Below are positions 32,019 to 41,391 of a stretch of DNA of 64,000 nucleotides, piece by piece. The stretch's first letter is position 1, and each line of letters opens with the position of its first letter. Position numbers and translations under genes: made by a program. The stretch is from Paractinoplanes ovalisporus (GTDB lineage Bacteria > Actinomycetota > Actinomycetes > Mycobacteriales > Micromonosporaceae): assembly GCF_016834655.1 (NCBI RefSeq), contig NZ_JAENHP010000012.1:124001-188000 (forward strand), read 5' to 3'. The notes under the pieces were generated by a model that saw nothing but the letters and a program-made list of their open reading frames with translations, had not been told where the DNA came from and made no database searches.

Positions 32019-33071
32019 CTAGGGCCGCAGCAGAACCTTCGTGGCCCGGCGCTCGTCCATCGCGGCGTAGGCGGCCGCCGTCTCCGAGAGCGGCAACGTC
32101 AGGTCGAAGACCTTTCCCGGCTGGATGCGGCCGTCCATCACCTCGGGCAGCAGCTCGGCCATGTAGTCACGGACCGGCGCGACCCCACCCCGGACGCCCA
32201 CATTGGTCCCGAACATCAGCGGCACCGGCAGTTCGGGGCCGCCGGCCGGAACGCCCACGAAACCGACCTGGCCGCCGGGCCGGGCCGACCGCAGCGCCTG
32301 GTCCATCGACTCCTTCGTGCCCACGCATTCCAGAACCACGTCGGGCCCGACGCCGTCGAACATCGTCTTCAGCACGCCGATGCCCTCGTCGCCGCGTTCG
32401 GGCACGATGTCGGTGGCGCCGAACTCGCGGGCCAGGGCCTGCCGGGCCGCGTGGCGTGACATCGCCACGATGCGGGCGGCGCCGAGGCGCTTGGCCGCGA
32501 TGACCGCGCCGAGCCCGACCGCGCCGTCGCCGACCACCGCCACGGTCGACCCTTCGCGCACCCCGCCCGAGACGGCCGCGTGGTGACCCGTGCACATCAC
32601 GTCGGAGAGCGTCAGCAGGCCGGGGATCAGCGCGTCGCCGGGCTGTCCACCAGGCACCACGAACAGCGTGCCGTCGGCGAGCGGAACCCGTACGGCCTCG
32701 CCCTGCCCGCCGTCCGCGAAGCCCTCGCCCTCGACCTCGGCGCCCCAGGCCCCGCCGTGCAGGCAGGACGTGCTGAAGCCGTTGCGGCAGTTCACACAGA
32801 CGCCGTCGCAGACGTAGAACGGCGCGATCACGAAGTCGCCGGTCTTGACCGTCCGCACGTCGGCGCCGACCGCCTCGACCACGCCGACGAACTCGTGGCC
32901 CATCCGGCGGGGCTGGGTGATGGTCCGGACGCCGCGGTAGCCCCACAGGTCGGACCCGCAGACACAGGACGCGACGACCCGCACCACCGCGTCGCGACCG
33001 GTGCTGATCACCGGGTCGGCGACCTCTTCGACGCGGATGTCCCGTTCCCCGTGCATGTATGTGGCGAGCAC
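32019..33071 (-). CDS. Zinc-dependent alcohol dehydrogenase-family protein
   Basis: The 350-residue MDR enzyme has the catalytic-zinc ligands in SCVCGSDLWGY and MGHEFVG, and the four structural-zinc cysteines in CDGVCVNCRNGFSTSC (near residue 90). Its NAD-binding motif is STVAVVGDGAVGLGAVIAAK. All zinc ligands are present, so it should oxidise an alcohol or reduce an aldehyde; the substrate is unknown. GTG 33071 is the start most consistent with the family's N-terminus. It is divergent from an ArsR-type regulator across 84 bp, a plausible control relation. Confidence 0.87.
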   Translation of the reverse strand: MLATYMHGERDIRVEEVADPVISTGRDAVVRVVASCVCGSDLWGYRGVRTITQPRRMGHEFVGVVEAVGADVRTVKTGDFVIAPFYVCDGVCVNCRNGFSTSCLHGGAWGAEVEGEGFADGGQGEAVRVPLADGTLFVVPGGQPGDALIPGLLTLSDVMCTGHHAAVSGGVREGSTVAVVGDGAVGLGAVIAAKRLGAARIVAMSRHAARQALAREFGATDIVPERGDEGIGVLKTMFDGVGPDVVLECVGTKESMDQALRSARPGGQVGFVGVPAGGPELPVPLMFGTNVGVRGGVAPVRDYMAELLPEVMDGRIQPGKVFDLTLPLSETAAAYAAMDERRATKVLLRP

Positions 33072-33155
33072 GTGTTTCCTCCGATGAGCAGCAGTGCAGA
33101 GATCCTATGCATAAGTGCGTTGCAAGCCTTTCCCGTACGGCCATAGCGTCGTCCC

Positions 33156-33731
33156 ATGACCACGGGGAGCGCACGGACAGACAAGCACGAGGTCGTGCTC
33201 AGCACCGCCGAAACGATGCGTGTCATGGCTCACCCGCTGCGCATGCGGATCCTCGGTTCGCTGCGGCTGGACGGCCCGGCGACCTCGGCCATCCTGGCCC
33301 GCCGCCTCGACACCGACTCCGGTCAGACCAGCCACCATCTCCGTCTGCTGGCCCGGCACGGTTTCGTGACCGAGGCGCCCGAGCGCGGCCGCGGCTCGCA
33401 CGGGCGGGAGCGCTGGTGGAAGGCCGCGCACGCGTCGACCACCTGGGACACCGGCGACGCCGAGGCGACCCGGGCCTTCGAGCGCACCGCCCGCGCGGTC
33501 TGGGACCTCGCCATGGACAAGTTCCACCGCGAGGCGTCGCACGGCCGGTGGAGTCCCCAGTGGTACGACGCGGCGGCCAGCTCCGAGCGGGTCATCCGGA
33601 CGACCGCCGAGGGCCTGGAACGGCTGCGCGAGCAGATCGACCGGCTCATCGAGGAGGCCGACAATCCCGGTCCGGACTCCGAGACGGTCATTGTCGTCAC
33701 CCACGCCTACCCGCGACGGGCCCAGAAGTGA
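33156..33731 (+). CDS. ArsR-family winged-helix regulator
   Basis: The 191-residue protein has an ArsR-like HTH (residues about 18-85: AETMRVMAHPLRMRILGSLRLDGPATSAILARRL, then GQTSHHLRLLARHGFV) and a helical C-terminal part. No metal-binding cysteines are seen, so it is probably not a metal sensor. Its stop overlaps the start of an MFS exporter (GTGA), so it most likely regulates that pump and itself, perhaps also the divergent dehydrogenase. TAGCGT (33144-33149) ends 6 nt before ATG 33156. Confidence 0.85.
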   Translation: MTTGSARTDKHEVVLSTAETMRVMAHPLRMRILGSLRLDGPATSAILARRLDTDSGQTSHHLRLLARHGFVTEAPERGRGSHGRERWWKAAHASTTWDTGDAEATRAFERTARAVWDLAMDKFHREASHGRWSPQWYDAAASSERVIRTTAEGLERLREQIDRLIEEADNPGPDSETVIVVTHAYPRRAQK

Positions 33732-34954
33732 CCTCGACGAGCCTGTGGCGCAACCGCGAGTTCAACCTGCTCTGGTCGTCGCAGTCGCTGTCCGACCTCG
33801 GCGACGGCATCGCCTCGCTCGCCCTGTCGCTGCTGGTGCTGGTGAAGACCGGTTCGCCGGTGAGCGCGGGCCTGGTCGGCACCTTGACCCAGGCCACGCG
33901 CCTGCTGCTACGGCTGCCGGCGGGGGTGCTGGTGGACCGTCTCGATCGCCGCCGCACCCTGGTGGCCTGCGACGCCGTACGGCTGCTGGCCTTCGCCGCC
34001 CTCACCACGGCGGTTCTCACCGACCGCGCCGGGCTGGTGCTGATCCTCGTGGTCGCCGTCGTCGACGCGGCCGCCAGTGCGATCTTCGGCACCGCCGAGG
34101 ACGCGTCGCTGCGCAGCATCGTGCCGATCCGGCAACTGCCCGACGCCGTGGCCCGCAACGAGGCCCGCTCGTACGGCACCTCGCTGGCCGGTCCCCCGCT
34201 CGGCGGCCTCCTGTTCGGACTGGGCCACGCCGTCCCGTTCGCCGCCAACGTCGTCTCGTACCTGGTGTCGATCACGGCCGTGCTGGCCATCCGCAAGCCG
34301 CTGCAGGCGCCGCGCGAGGACGAACCTCAGGCGTACGGGGCCGCCCTGGCCGAAGGTCTCCGGTTCGTCTTCACCCACCCCTTCCTGCGTACGTTGATGC
34401 TGGTCGCCGCGCCGTTGAACTTCGCGATCAACGGTGTGGTGTTCGCCCTGATCGTGGCCCTGCAACGCGCCGGCACGACGCCCGCGGTGATCGGACTGAC
34501 CGAGACGATCGTCGCCGCCGGCGGTCTGCTGGGCGCGTTCGCCGCCCCGGCCGTCCAGCGCCGGCTCGGGCTCGTCGCTCTCACCCGCTCGATCTGCTGG
34601 GCCGCCGCCGTCCTTCTGGCCAGTGCCGCGCTGTTCCCCTCGAGCATCGCCGCCGCGATCCCGCTCGGCCTCACCGTCTTCTTCGGGCCGGCCGCGAACG
34701 CCGCGCTGTTCGGATTCCAGGCCGCGATCACCCCCGACCGGCTCCAGGGCCGCGTCATCAGCGTGATCATGGTCGCCGCGACGTCGATGGCCGCGGCCGC
34801 CCCGTTGCTGGCCGGCGTGGTCCTGTCCACGCGGGGTCCGGCCACCGCGATCCTGGTCTTCGCGGCCACGGTCGCCGGTTCGGCCCTGGTCGCGACGTTC
34901 AGCCGCGGCCTGCGTTACACCCCGGAGCCGGTCGAGGCCCAGCCGGCGTCCTGA
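33728..34954 (+). CDS. MFS exporter (DHA3/enterobactin-exporter-like, 12 TM)
   Basis: The 408-residue membrane protein starts LWRNREFNLLWSSQSLSDLGDGI, typical of the MFS_3 family of small-molecule or siderophore exporters. GVLVDRLDRRRTL follows between helices 2 and 3, and about twelve hydrophobic helices can be counted. It forms a two-gene operon with the overlapping ArsR-type regulator. The substrate is unknown; macrolide or siderophore-like compounds are typical for the family. Confidence 0.85.
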   Translation: MTSTSLWRNREFNLLWSSQSLSDLGDGIASLALSLLVLVKTGSPVSAGLVGTLTQATRLLLRLPAGVLVDRLDRRRTLVACDAVRLLAFAALTTAVLTDRAGLVLILVVAVVDAAASAIFGTAEDASLRSIVPIRQLPDAVARNEARSYGTSLAGPPLGGLLFGLGHAVPFAANVVSYLVSITAVLAIRKPLQAPREDEPQAYGAALAEGLRFVFTHPFLRTLMLVAAPLNFAINGVVFALIVALQRAGTTPAVIGLTETIVAAGGLLGAFAAPAVQRRLGLVALTRSICWAAAVLLASAALFPSSIAAAIPLGLTVFFGPAANAALFGFQAAITPDRLQGRVISVIMVAATSMAAAAPLLAGVVLSTRGPATAILVFAATVAGSALVATFSRGLRYTPEPVEAQPAS

Positions 34955-35036
34955 GCTCTCACCCCACCGTGCGGTCAGATGGCCGGTGCCGCCGGTGGTC
35001 GCGTAGCCTGGGCGAAACGTCCCATCGGCGGTAACC

Positions 35037-35915
35037 ATGAACCTGCAGTCACCCGTTTCGGTAACACCCAGCGAGCACACCGGCCTCATCTCTCTGGCCG
35101 GCGCCCTCGACGCCGCCGCCCACGACCGGGTGCGCGCCGCGCTGGGCGCTGCCCTGGCCTACGCGGGTGCCCGCCGCTACCACGACGTCGTGGTCGACGT
35201 GGCCGGGGTGCGGTTCATCGACGCCGGCACGATCCGCATGCTGGTCGGCGCGCACCGCACGGCGGCCGGCGCGGGCCGGCGTTTCCGGTTGACCGGGGTG
35301 CGCGACACCGTCCGCCGGGCCATCGTGGCGTCCGGCTCGGCTCCGGTGCTTCTGCCCTACGCCGAGGCCGACACCGGGCCGCGGCCCGCGCTCGTTCCGC
35401 GGCTGTTGCTCGGTGACGGCGCCGACGACCTGGCCCGGGCCTCCGCGGAACGCCAGCGGGCCGAGGACGACCAGGTCCGCATCCGGGCCCGCATCCAGCA
35501 ACAGGCGGTCGACGGCGAGGTCCGCGCCACCCGCCGCACCCTGCTGGCCGATCTGCGCGAGCAGCTGCGCACCAGGCCCCGCGCCCTGATCTCCGACGAC
35601 TTCCTCGCCCTGGCCGACCCCGAGACCGTCTATGCCGCGATCCTGATGGCCGCCACCATCGTGGGCGGCGCCGACGCCTGCGAGCTGCGCCTCGAGGACA
35701 AATACGGCACCGTCTGGCGCCGTGGCTTCGGCGACGACCCCTTCCCGGTCGTGCACGCCTACACGCTGCGCACCCCCGACGGCCAGGTGGCCGGGATCCT
35801 CGCGCTGCATTTCCGCAGCGACGAACGGCCCGGCGAGCCCGAACTGGTCGCGGAGTGCGCCGAGACCGCCCTGTCGTTCACAGACCGGCCTGGTATGCCA
35901 GCACCCCCCGGTTGA
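35037..35915 (+). CDS. STAS-domain protein with coiled-coil and GAF-like C-terminal domain
   Basis: The 292-residue protein has an anti-anti-sigma (STAS) domain at residues about 5-105 (LISLAGALDAAAHDRVRAAL, then VVVDVAGVRFIDAGTIRMLV). The usual phosphorylatable Ser/Thr position reads Gly-Thr, so phosphoregulation remains possible. A charged helix (residues about 125-180) and a small alpha/beta domain follow (TVYAAILMAATIVGGADACELRLEDKYGTVWRRGFG), resembling a degenerate GAF sensor. Related actinobacterial proteins belong to sigma-factor partner-switching. No anti-sigma gene is adjacent. The 3' end overlaps helY by 38 bp. Confidence 0.75.
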   Translation: MNLQSPVSVTPSEHTGLISLAGALDAAAHDRVRAALGAALAYAGARRYHDVVVDVAGVRFIDAGTIRMLVGAHRTAAGAGRRFRLTGVRDTVRRAIVASGSAPVLLPYAEADTGPRPALVPRLLLGDGADDLARASAERQRAEDDQVRIRARIQQQAVDGEVRATRRTLLADLREQLRTRPRALISDDFLALADPETVYAAILMAATIVGGADACELRLEDKYGTVWRRGFGDDPFPVVHAYTLRTPDGQVAGILALHFRSDERPGEPELVAECAETALSFTDRPGMPAPPG

Positions 35916-38652
35916 CCGCGGTGATCGCCTTGCGGGCGGTGGCGCGCAGCGTCTCGGAGGCCGCCGACGCCTCGCGCAGCTGGCTGAGCAGGTCGAGCAC
36001 CTGCCGCGCCCAGCGCACGAAGTCGCCCGCGGGCATGTCGGTGTCGTAGCTGTGGCCGCCGCTGGCCAGCACCCGGGCGAGAGGTTCGCCCCGGGCCCAG
36101 CGGTACATCGGCCAGACGAACCCCGGGTCGGGCTCGCGGGTCAGGGTCAGCCCGTGGTCGGACTCGTCGGCGGCGATGTCGCCCCACAGCTTGCCGCAGG
36201 CGTCGACGGCCGTGGTGATCGCGCCCTTGGGCACCGAGGCCCGGTCGTCGGTCTCGCGGCGCGACTCGTAGAGCACCATCGACACGGCGGCGGCCAGCTC
36301 CTCGGGTTCGAGCTCGTCCCACACGCCCTGCCGCAGGCACTCGGCCACCAGCAGGTCGGCCTCGGACCAGATGCGGCCGAGCATGCGCCCGCTCTCGGTC
36401 ACCTCGACGCCGTCGGGGCCGGGAGCGAGATAACCCCGCCCGGCCAGCACCGCGCACACCTGGTCGAAGGTGCGGGCCAGCGAGCCCGTGCGCCCGGCGA
36501 CCTTCTCGCGCAGCGCGTCGGTGTCGCGCAGCAGCCGGTGGCGGCGCTCGGCCCAGCGGGCGTGGTCTTCGCGGTCGGGGCAGGCGTGGCACGGGTGCTG
36601 GCGCATCTGCACCTTGAGCAGCGCGATCTCGGAGTCTTCACCCGGGTTGCCGCCACCGCCCCGGTTGCGCCGGCGGCCGCTGTTCACCGTGCGGTCGTGG
36701 CCGGTCGCGCTGACCTGGGCCGCCAGGTCGCGGCGGGCGGCCGGTGAGCGCGGGTTGAAGTGTTTGGGCACGCGCACCCGGTCGAGCACCTTGGCCTCTT
36801 CGGCGAAGTCGGCCGGGCTGACCCGGCCGGCCCACCGGTCCTGGGTGAGCACGAGCGGGCGGGGCTCGCCGAACCCGCCGTTGGGCGCCTCGAGCACCAC
36901 GGCCAGCCCGGCCCGGCGGCCCTGGGCGACCCGGATGACGTCACCCACGCGCAGCTTCTCGAGCGAGGTGATCACGGCGGCCCGGCGCTGGGAGGCGCCC
37001 TGACGGGCGATCGCACGTTCCCGGTCGGCGATGGCGACCCGGATCGCGAAGTATTCGTCGAAGTCGCCGTGGTGGCAGGCGCCGTCGGCCCCGTACGTCT
37101 CCATGGTCTCGACGTTGCGCTGCACCTGGCGGGCCAGGCCGACCACCGAACGGTCGGCCTGGAACTGGGCGAACGACGACTCGAGCAGGTCGCGGGCCTG
37201 GTCGGCGCCGACCGAGCCGACCAGGTTGACGGCCATGTTGTAGGACGGGCGGAACGACGACCGCAACGGATAGGTGCGCGTGGAGGCCAGGCCGGCCACG
37301 TGACGCGGGTCGACCTCGGGGCTCCACAGCACCACGGCGTGCCCCTCGACGTCGATGCCGCGGCGCCCGGCCCGCCCGGTGAGCTGCGTGTATTCGCCCG
37401 GGGTGAGGTCGACGTGGGCCTCGCCGTTGAACTTCACGAGCCTTTCCAGGACGACGCAGCGCGCGGGCATGTTGATGCCGAGCGCCAGCGTCTCGGTGGC
37501 GAACACCGCCTTGACCAGGCCCTGGACGAAGCATTCCTCCACCGCCTCTTTGAAGGCGGGCAGCATGCCGGCGTGGTGGGCGGCGACGCCGCGCTCGAGG
37601 CCGTCGAGCCATTCCCAGTAGCCCAGCACGGACAGGTCTTCGCGCGGGATCGTGGCGACCTTGGCCTCGGCGATGCGGCGGATCTCGGCCCGCTCGTCGG
37701 CGTTGGTCAGGCGCAGCCCGGCGGCCAGGCACTGCTGCACGGCGGCGTCGCAGCCGGCGCGGCTGAAGATGAACGAGATCGCGGGCAGCAGATCGGCGCG
37801 TTCGAGCCGGTCGACCACCTCGGCCCGCGGCGGCGGCTGCCAGCGGCGGGACCGGCCGCCGCGGCCGGGGCCGTAGGACCGGTCGGTGAACTCGAGCCGG
37901 CGCTGCATCTCGCGGGTGTAGCGCAGCAGCTCGGGGTGCACGTCGTGTTTCTTGGCGGCGTCGGCGTCGTGGAACAGGTCGAACATGCGCCGGCCGACCA
38001 GCATGTGCTGCCAGAGCGGGACGGGGCGGTGCTCGCTGACCACGACCTCCGTCTTGCCGCGGACGGTGACCAGCCAGTCGGCGAACTCCTCGTAGTTGCT
38101 CACCGTGGCCGACAGCGACACCAGGGTCACCGAGGCCGGCAGGTGGATGATCACCTCTTCCCAGACCGCGCCCCGGAACCGGTCGGCCAGGTAGTGCACC
38201 TCGTCCATCACCACGTAGGCCAGGTTGTTGAGCGCCGCCGAGCCCGAATAGAGCATGTTGCGCAGCACCTCGGTGGTCATCACGACCACCGGGGCGTCGC
38301 CGTTGATGGCGTTGTCGCCGGTGAGCAGGCCGACCTGCTCGGGGCCGTAGCGCTCGACCAGGTCGTGGTATTTCTGGTTGGACAGCGCCTTGATCGGCGT
38401 CGTGTAGAAGCACTTGCGCCCGCCGGCGCGCAGCGCGAGGTGCACCGCGAACTCGCCCACGACGGTCTTGCCGGCGCCGGTGGGCGCGCACACAAGCACG
38501 CCGCTCCCACGTTCGAGTGATTCGCAGGCGGCGCGCTGGAAGTCGTCGAGGTCGAAGCCGACGTCGAGCATGAAATCGGAGAGGGCGGGGAACTCGGCCA
38601 CCCGGGCCGCCCGCCTCTGGGATTCCGCATACCGTTCGGCGGGACTCGTCAT
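35878..38652 (-). CDS. helY: Ski2-like DExH-box RNA helicase HelY
   Basis: The 924-residue protein is a superfamily-2 helicase. Motif I is APTGAGKT, Ia TTPIKALSNQKY, II DEVH (VVMDEVHYLADRFRG), III SLSATVSN, V/VI NMPARCVVLE and QLTGRAGRRGID, all intact. A long C-terminal region of the Mtr4/Ski2 type follows, with a Cys-containing HPCHACPDREDHARW segment. It should unwind RNA with ATP. In actinobacteria the gene commonly lies near tatAC and pafBC, as here. ATG 38652 is chosen at the natural beginning SPAERYAES; the frame runs on upstream only through unrelated repeats. Confidence 0.92.
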   Translation of the reverse strand: MTSPAERYAESQRRAARVAEFPALSDFMLDVGFDLDDFQRAACESLERGSGVLVCAPTGAGKTVVGEFAVHLALRAGGRKCFYTTPIKALSNQKYHDLVERYGPEQVGLLTGDNAINGDAPVVVMTTEVLRNMLYSGSAALNNLAYVVMDEVHYLADRFRGAVWEEVIIHLPASVTLVSLSATVSNYEEFADWLVTVRGKTEVVVSEHRPVPLWQHMLVGRRMFDLFHDADAAKKHDVHPELLRYTREMQRRLEFTDRSYGPGRGGRSRRWQPPPRAEVVDRLERADLLPAISFIFSRAGCDAAVQQCLAAGLRLTNADERAEIRRIAEAKVATIPREDLSVLGYWEWLDGLERGVAAHHAGMLPAFKEAVEECFVQGLVKAVFATETLALGINMPARCVVLERLVKFNGEAHVDLTPGEYTQLTGRAGRRGIDVEGHAVVLWSPEVDPRHVAGLASTRTYPLRSSFRPSYNMAVNLVGSVGADQARDLLESSFAQFQADRSVVGLARQVQRNVETMETYGADGACHHGDFDEYFAIRVAIADRERAIARQGASQRRAAVITSLEKLRVGDVIRVAQGRRAGLAVVLEAPNGGFGEPRPLVLTQDRWAGRVSPADFAEEAKVLDRVRVPKHFNPRSPAARRDLAAQVSATGHDRTVNSGRRRNRGGGGNPGEDSEIALLKVQMRQHPCHACPDREDHARWAERRHRLLRDTDALREKVAGRTGSLARTFDQVCAVLAGRGYLAPGPDGVEVTESGRMLGRIWSEADLLVAECLRQGVWDELEPEELAAAVSMVLYESRRETDDRASVPKGAITTAVDACGKLWGDIAADESDHGLTLTREPDPGFVWPMYRWARGEPLARVLASGGHSYDTDMPAGDFVRWARQVLDLLSQLREASAASETLRATARKAITAVNRGVLAYQAGL

Positions 38653-38739
38653 GACCACCAGGCTAGTTCGTGCGTGTGACAAGAAGGAGCACGGGCGGTT
38701 GCGTCCCGGCCCGCGTGGCGTGGTGGGTATGGTGCTCCC

Positions 38740-39480
38740 GTGCCGGATGTCGCATCGACCGATCACCCTCCCCATCGGCCGCACCGTCAGGTCGACGCCG
38801 TGCTGTTCGACTTCCACGGCACGTTGGCGCAGGTCGAAGACCCTGTGACGTGGGTCGTGGCGGCCGCGCTGGCGTGCGGTCGCGAGCTCGACCGGGGCCG
38901 GGCCACCGTGCTGGCCGACCGGTTGGTCACAGCCGGGCGCGCCGGGGGTCCGCTGCCCTACCGTGTGCCGCCCCACCTGGCCGAGCACTGGGCCGACCGC
39001 GATCTCTACGCCCAGAGCCACCGCGCCGCCTTCACGGGCCTGGCCTCGACCGTCTCGACCGACGTGGAGGGGCTGGCCGACGCCCTCTACGAGCGGTTGC
39101 TGGCCCCCGACGGCTGGCTGCCCTACGCGGACACCGAGTCGACGCTGCGCACGCTGCACGAGGCCGGCATCAAGGTGGCGGTGGTCAGCAACATCGGCTT
39201 CGACATCCGGCCCCTGTTCGACGCGTGGGGCCTGAGTTCCCTGATCGACGCGTACGCCCTGAGCTTCGAGCTCGGACGCACCAAGCCCGATCCCGCGATC
39301 TTCCTGCGGGCCTGCGGGATGCTCGCCGTCGACCCCGAGCGCACCCTCATGGTCGGTGACACGCCGGCCGACGCCGGGGCGGTCGCGGCCGGGTGTGCGG
39401 CGCTGGTGCTGCCCGCGGCCGAGCCGGGCCGCCCCAACGGTCTCGGGGCGACCCTGGCCCTGGCCGGCTGCGCGGTCTGA
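38740..39480 (+). CDS. HAD-superfamily hydrolase
   Basis: The 246-residue protein shows all four HAD motifs: I VLFDFHGTL (nucleophile Asp), II VVSNIGFD, III lysine in GRTKPDP and IV MVGDTPADAG. The second catalytic Asp position of motif I (DxD) reads His, which often points to phosphonatase-, dehalogenase- or otherwise atypical activity. A helical cap of about 100 residues lies between motifs I and II. GTG 38740 is supported by TATGGT (38728-38733) ending 6 nt upstream. The last 23 codons form the first unit of a 70-bp tandem repeat. Confidence 0.85.
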   Translation: MPDVASTDHPPHRPHRQVDAVLFDFHGTLAQVEDPVTWVVAAALACGRELDRGRATVLADRLVTAGRAGGPLPYRVPPHLAEHWADRDLYAQSHRAAFTGLASTVSTDVEGLADALYERLLAPDGWLPYADTESTLRTLHEAGIKVAVVSNIGFDIRPLFDAWGLSSLIDAYALSFELGRTKPDPAIFLRACGMLAVDPERTLMVGDTPADAGAVAAGCAALVLPAAEPGRPNGLGATLALAGCAV

Positions 39481-39690
39481 TGCCCGCGGCCGCGGCGGGC
39501 CGTCCCAACGGTCTCGGGCGACCCTGGCCCTGGCCGGCTGCGCGGTCTGATGCCCGCGGCCGCAGCGGGCCGTCCCAACGGTCTCGGGCGACCCTGGCCC
39601 TGGCCGGCTGCGCGGTCTGATGCCCGCGGCCGCGGCGGGCCGTCCCAACGGTCTCGGGCGACCCTGGCCCTGGCCGGCTGCGCGGTCTGA
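39410..39690. repeat. 70-bp tandem repeat, four copies, copying the 3' end and stop codon of the HAD gene
   Basis: Units lie at 39410-39480 (71 bp, inside the gene), 39481-39550, 39551-39620 and 39621-39690. Each ends GGCTGCGCGGTCTGA. Copies 2-4 are almost identical to each other and end exactly at the stop of the convergent phoD gene. The unit also contains a GC-rich self-complementary stretch (GCCCGCGGCCGCGGCGGGC). Confidence 0.92.
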
Positions 39691-41328
39691 TCAGGGGCGG
39701 AGCGTCTCCTGGGCGACGGTGTCGGCCGGGTCGACGGCGGCCATGAGCGACGGGGTCGGGTTGTCGGCGGTCTGGTGCAGGCCGGGCCGCCGGTCCTCGA
39801 CGACGAACGTGGCGCGCGTGTGGACGGGTGCTCCCGGCGTGGTCACGTACGGCACGACCCGGAAGTCCGCGGTGAGGCTGTCGGGCGTGATGCGCGTACG
39901 GACGTAGCCTCTCTGGTTGTTGTAGAACCGCAGGTGCGGGTTCCAGGCCGCCCACGGGTGCTGCCCGGTCGGCACGTCGGCGCCGTTGCCGGTCGACGTG
40001 ATCGACGAGCAGACCAGCTCGGTCCCGACGGTCCGCGAGGTCGGGTCGGCGTAGTCGAGTTTGAGCTCGTCGGCCCAGTGCGCGTGCACGTCGCCGGTGA
40101 GCACGACCGGGTTGCGCACCCCGGCGTCGACCCAGCCCCGGGTGATCCGGTCGCGCGACGCGGCGTAGCCGTCCCACGAGTCCATGCTGGTCACCACCTG
40201 TGGACCCGAGTTGTTGTCCCGCTGTCCGAAGAAGACCTGCTGCCCCAGCACGTCCCAGCGGGCGGTCGAGCGGCGGAACCCGTCGAGCAGCCACTTCTCC
40301 TGCCGCTCGCCGGTGATCGAGCGGGCCGGGTCGTACGCGTCGGCGCAGTCCTTGTAGCCGTCGCCGCAGGCCTGGTCGTCGCGGAACTGGCGGGTGTCGA
40401 GCATGTGGAACGTGGCCAGCCGCCCCCAGTGCAGGCGCCGGTAGAGCTGCATGTCGATGCCGCGCGGGATCGAGGAGCGGCGCAGCGGCATGTTCTCGTA
40501 GTAGGCCTGGAACGCGGCCGCGCGCCGGGCCAGGAAGGTCGGGTCGGGCTGCTCGGGCACCTCGTCGGCCCAGTTGTTCTCGATCTCGTGGTCGTCGAAC
40601 ACCACCGCCCAGGGCGCGACGGCGTGCGCGGCCTGCAGGTCGGGGTCGGTCTTGTACTGGGCGTGCCGCTGCCGGTAGTTGGCCAGGGTGACGGTCTCGG
40701 GGCCGGCGTGGTCGCGCGGGTTGCCGCCCGGGACGGTGTAGACGCCGGCCTGGTATTCGTACTGGTAGTCGCCCAGGTGCAGCACGATGTCGGGCTCGTC
40801 GGCAGCGAGGTGGCGATAGGCCGTGAAGTAGCCGTGCTCATATTGCGAGCAGGAGGCGAACGCCATGGCGAGGGTGCCTCCGGCGGCCCACGACGACGGG
40901 GCGGTGCGGGTGCGGCCCACCGGCGACAGGTAGCCCTCGGCGCGGAAGCGGTAGAAGTACTCGCGTCCCGGCAGCAGGTGACCGACCTCGACGTGCACGG
41001 TGTGGGCCGACTCGGGCCGCGCGGCCGTCACGCCGCGCCGCACGATCCGGCGGAAGCGTTCGTCGGCGGCGACCTCCCACTCGACGGGGACGACGCGGGC
41101 GGGCATGCCGCCGAGGCCGTCCTCGGCCAGCGGGGCCGGGGCGAGCCGGGTCCAGAGCACGAAACCGTCGGATTCGGGGTCGCCCGAGGCGATGCCCAGG
41201 GTGAACGGGTCGGCGCGCAGCGGGCCGCGGTAGGGCGCGGCGGTGGCGGCCAGCGGCCAGGTCGTCGCGGCACCGGCCACGCCGGCGGCGGCCGAGCTCA
41301 GCAGGAGGGTGCGTCTCGAGAGTGCCAT
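39691..41328 (-). CDS. phoD: PhoD-like alkaline phosphatase/phosphodiesterase, Tat-exported
   Basis: The 545-residue protein has a twin-arginine signal (SRRTLLLSSAAAGVAG) and then the PhoD plan: FTLGIASGDPESDGFVLWTRLAP, FASCSQYEHGYFTAYRHLA, LHLGDYQYEY, VFDDHEIENNW, VLTGDVHAHW. These hold the metal ligands for Fe/Ca-dependent phosphodi- and monoester hydrolysis. It is secreted folded by the Tat pathway, whose genes tatC/tatA lie 1.2-2.2 kb away, and would help scavenge phosphate from nucleic acids, phospholipids or teichoic acids. ATG 41328 is used. No PhoP box was identified. Confidence 0.9.
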   Translation of the reverse strand: MALSRRTLLLSSAAAGVAGAATTWPLAATAAPYRGPLRADPFTLGIASGDPESDGFVLWTRLAPAPLAEDGLGGMPARVVPVEWEVAADERFRRIVRRGVTAARPESAHTVHVEVGHLLPGREYFYRFRAEGYLSPVGRTRTAPSSWAAGGTLAMAFASCSQYEHGYFTAYRHLAADEPDIVLHLGDYQYEYQAGVYTVPGGNPRDHAGPETVTLANYRQRHAQYKTDPDLQAAHAVAPWAVVFDDHEIENNWADEVPEQPDPTFLARRAAAFQAYYENMPLRRSSIPRGIDMQLYRRLHWGRLATFHMLDTRQFRDDQACGDGYKDCADAYDPARSITGERQEKWLLDGFRRSTARWDVLGQQVFFGQRDNNSGPQVVTSMDSWDGYAASRDRITRGWVDAGVRNPVVLTGDVHAHWADELKLDYADPTSRTVGTELVCSSITSTGNGADVPTGQHPWAAWNPHLRFYNNQRGYVRTRITPDSLTADFRVVPYVTTPGAPVHTRATFVVEDRRPGLHQTADNPTPSLMAAVDPADTVAQETLRP

Positions 41329-41391
41329 GCCCGCAGCCTGGCGAGCATAGATGTACTTGGATTGATGACGGCCTTACGCGCTGGTGAAACC

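Noticed and set aside
35878..39648. Upstream extension of HelY to over 1,250 residues
   Set aside because: The extra N-terminus would be translated from the antisense of the HAD gene and the 70-bp repeats; the natural start is ATG 38652.
39410..39690. 70-bp repeat as an insertion-sequence or integron trace
   Set aside because: No terminal inverted repeats, transposase or target duplication; the unit is a copy of the neighbouring gene's 3' end.
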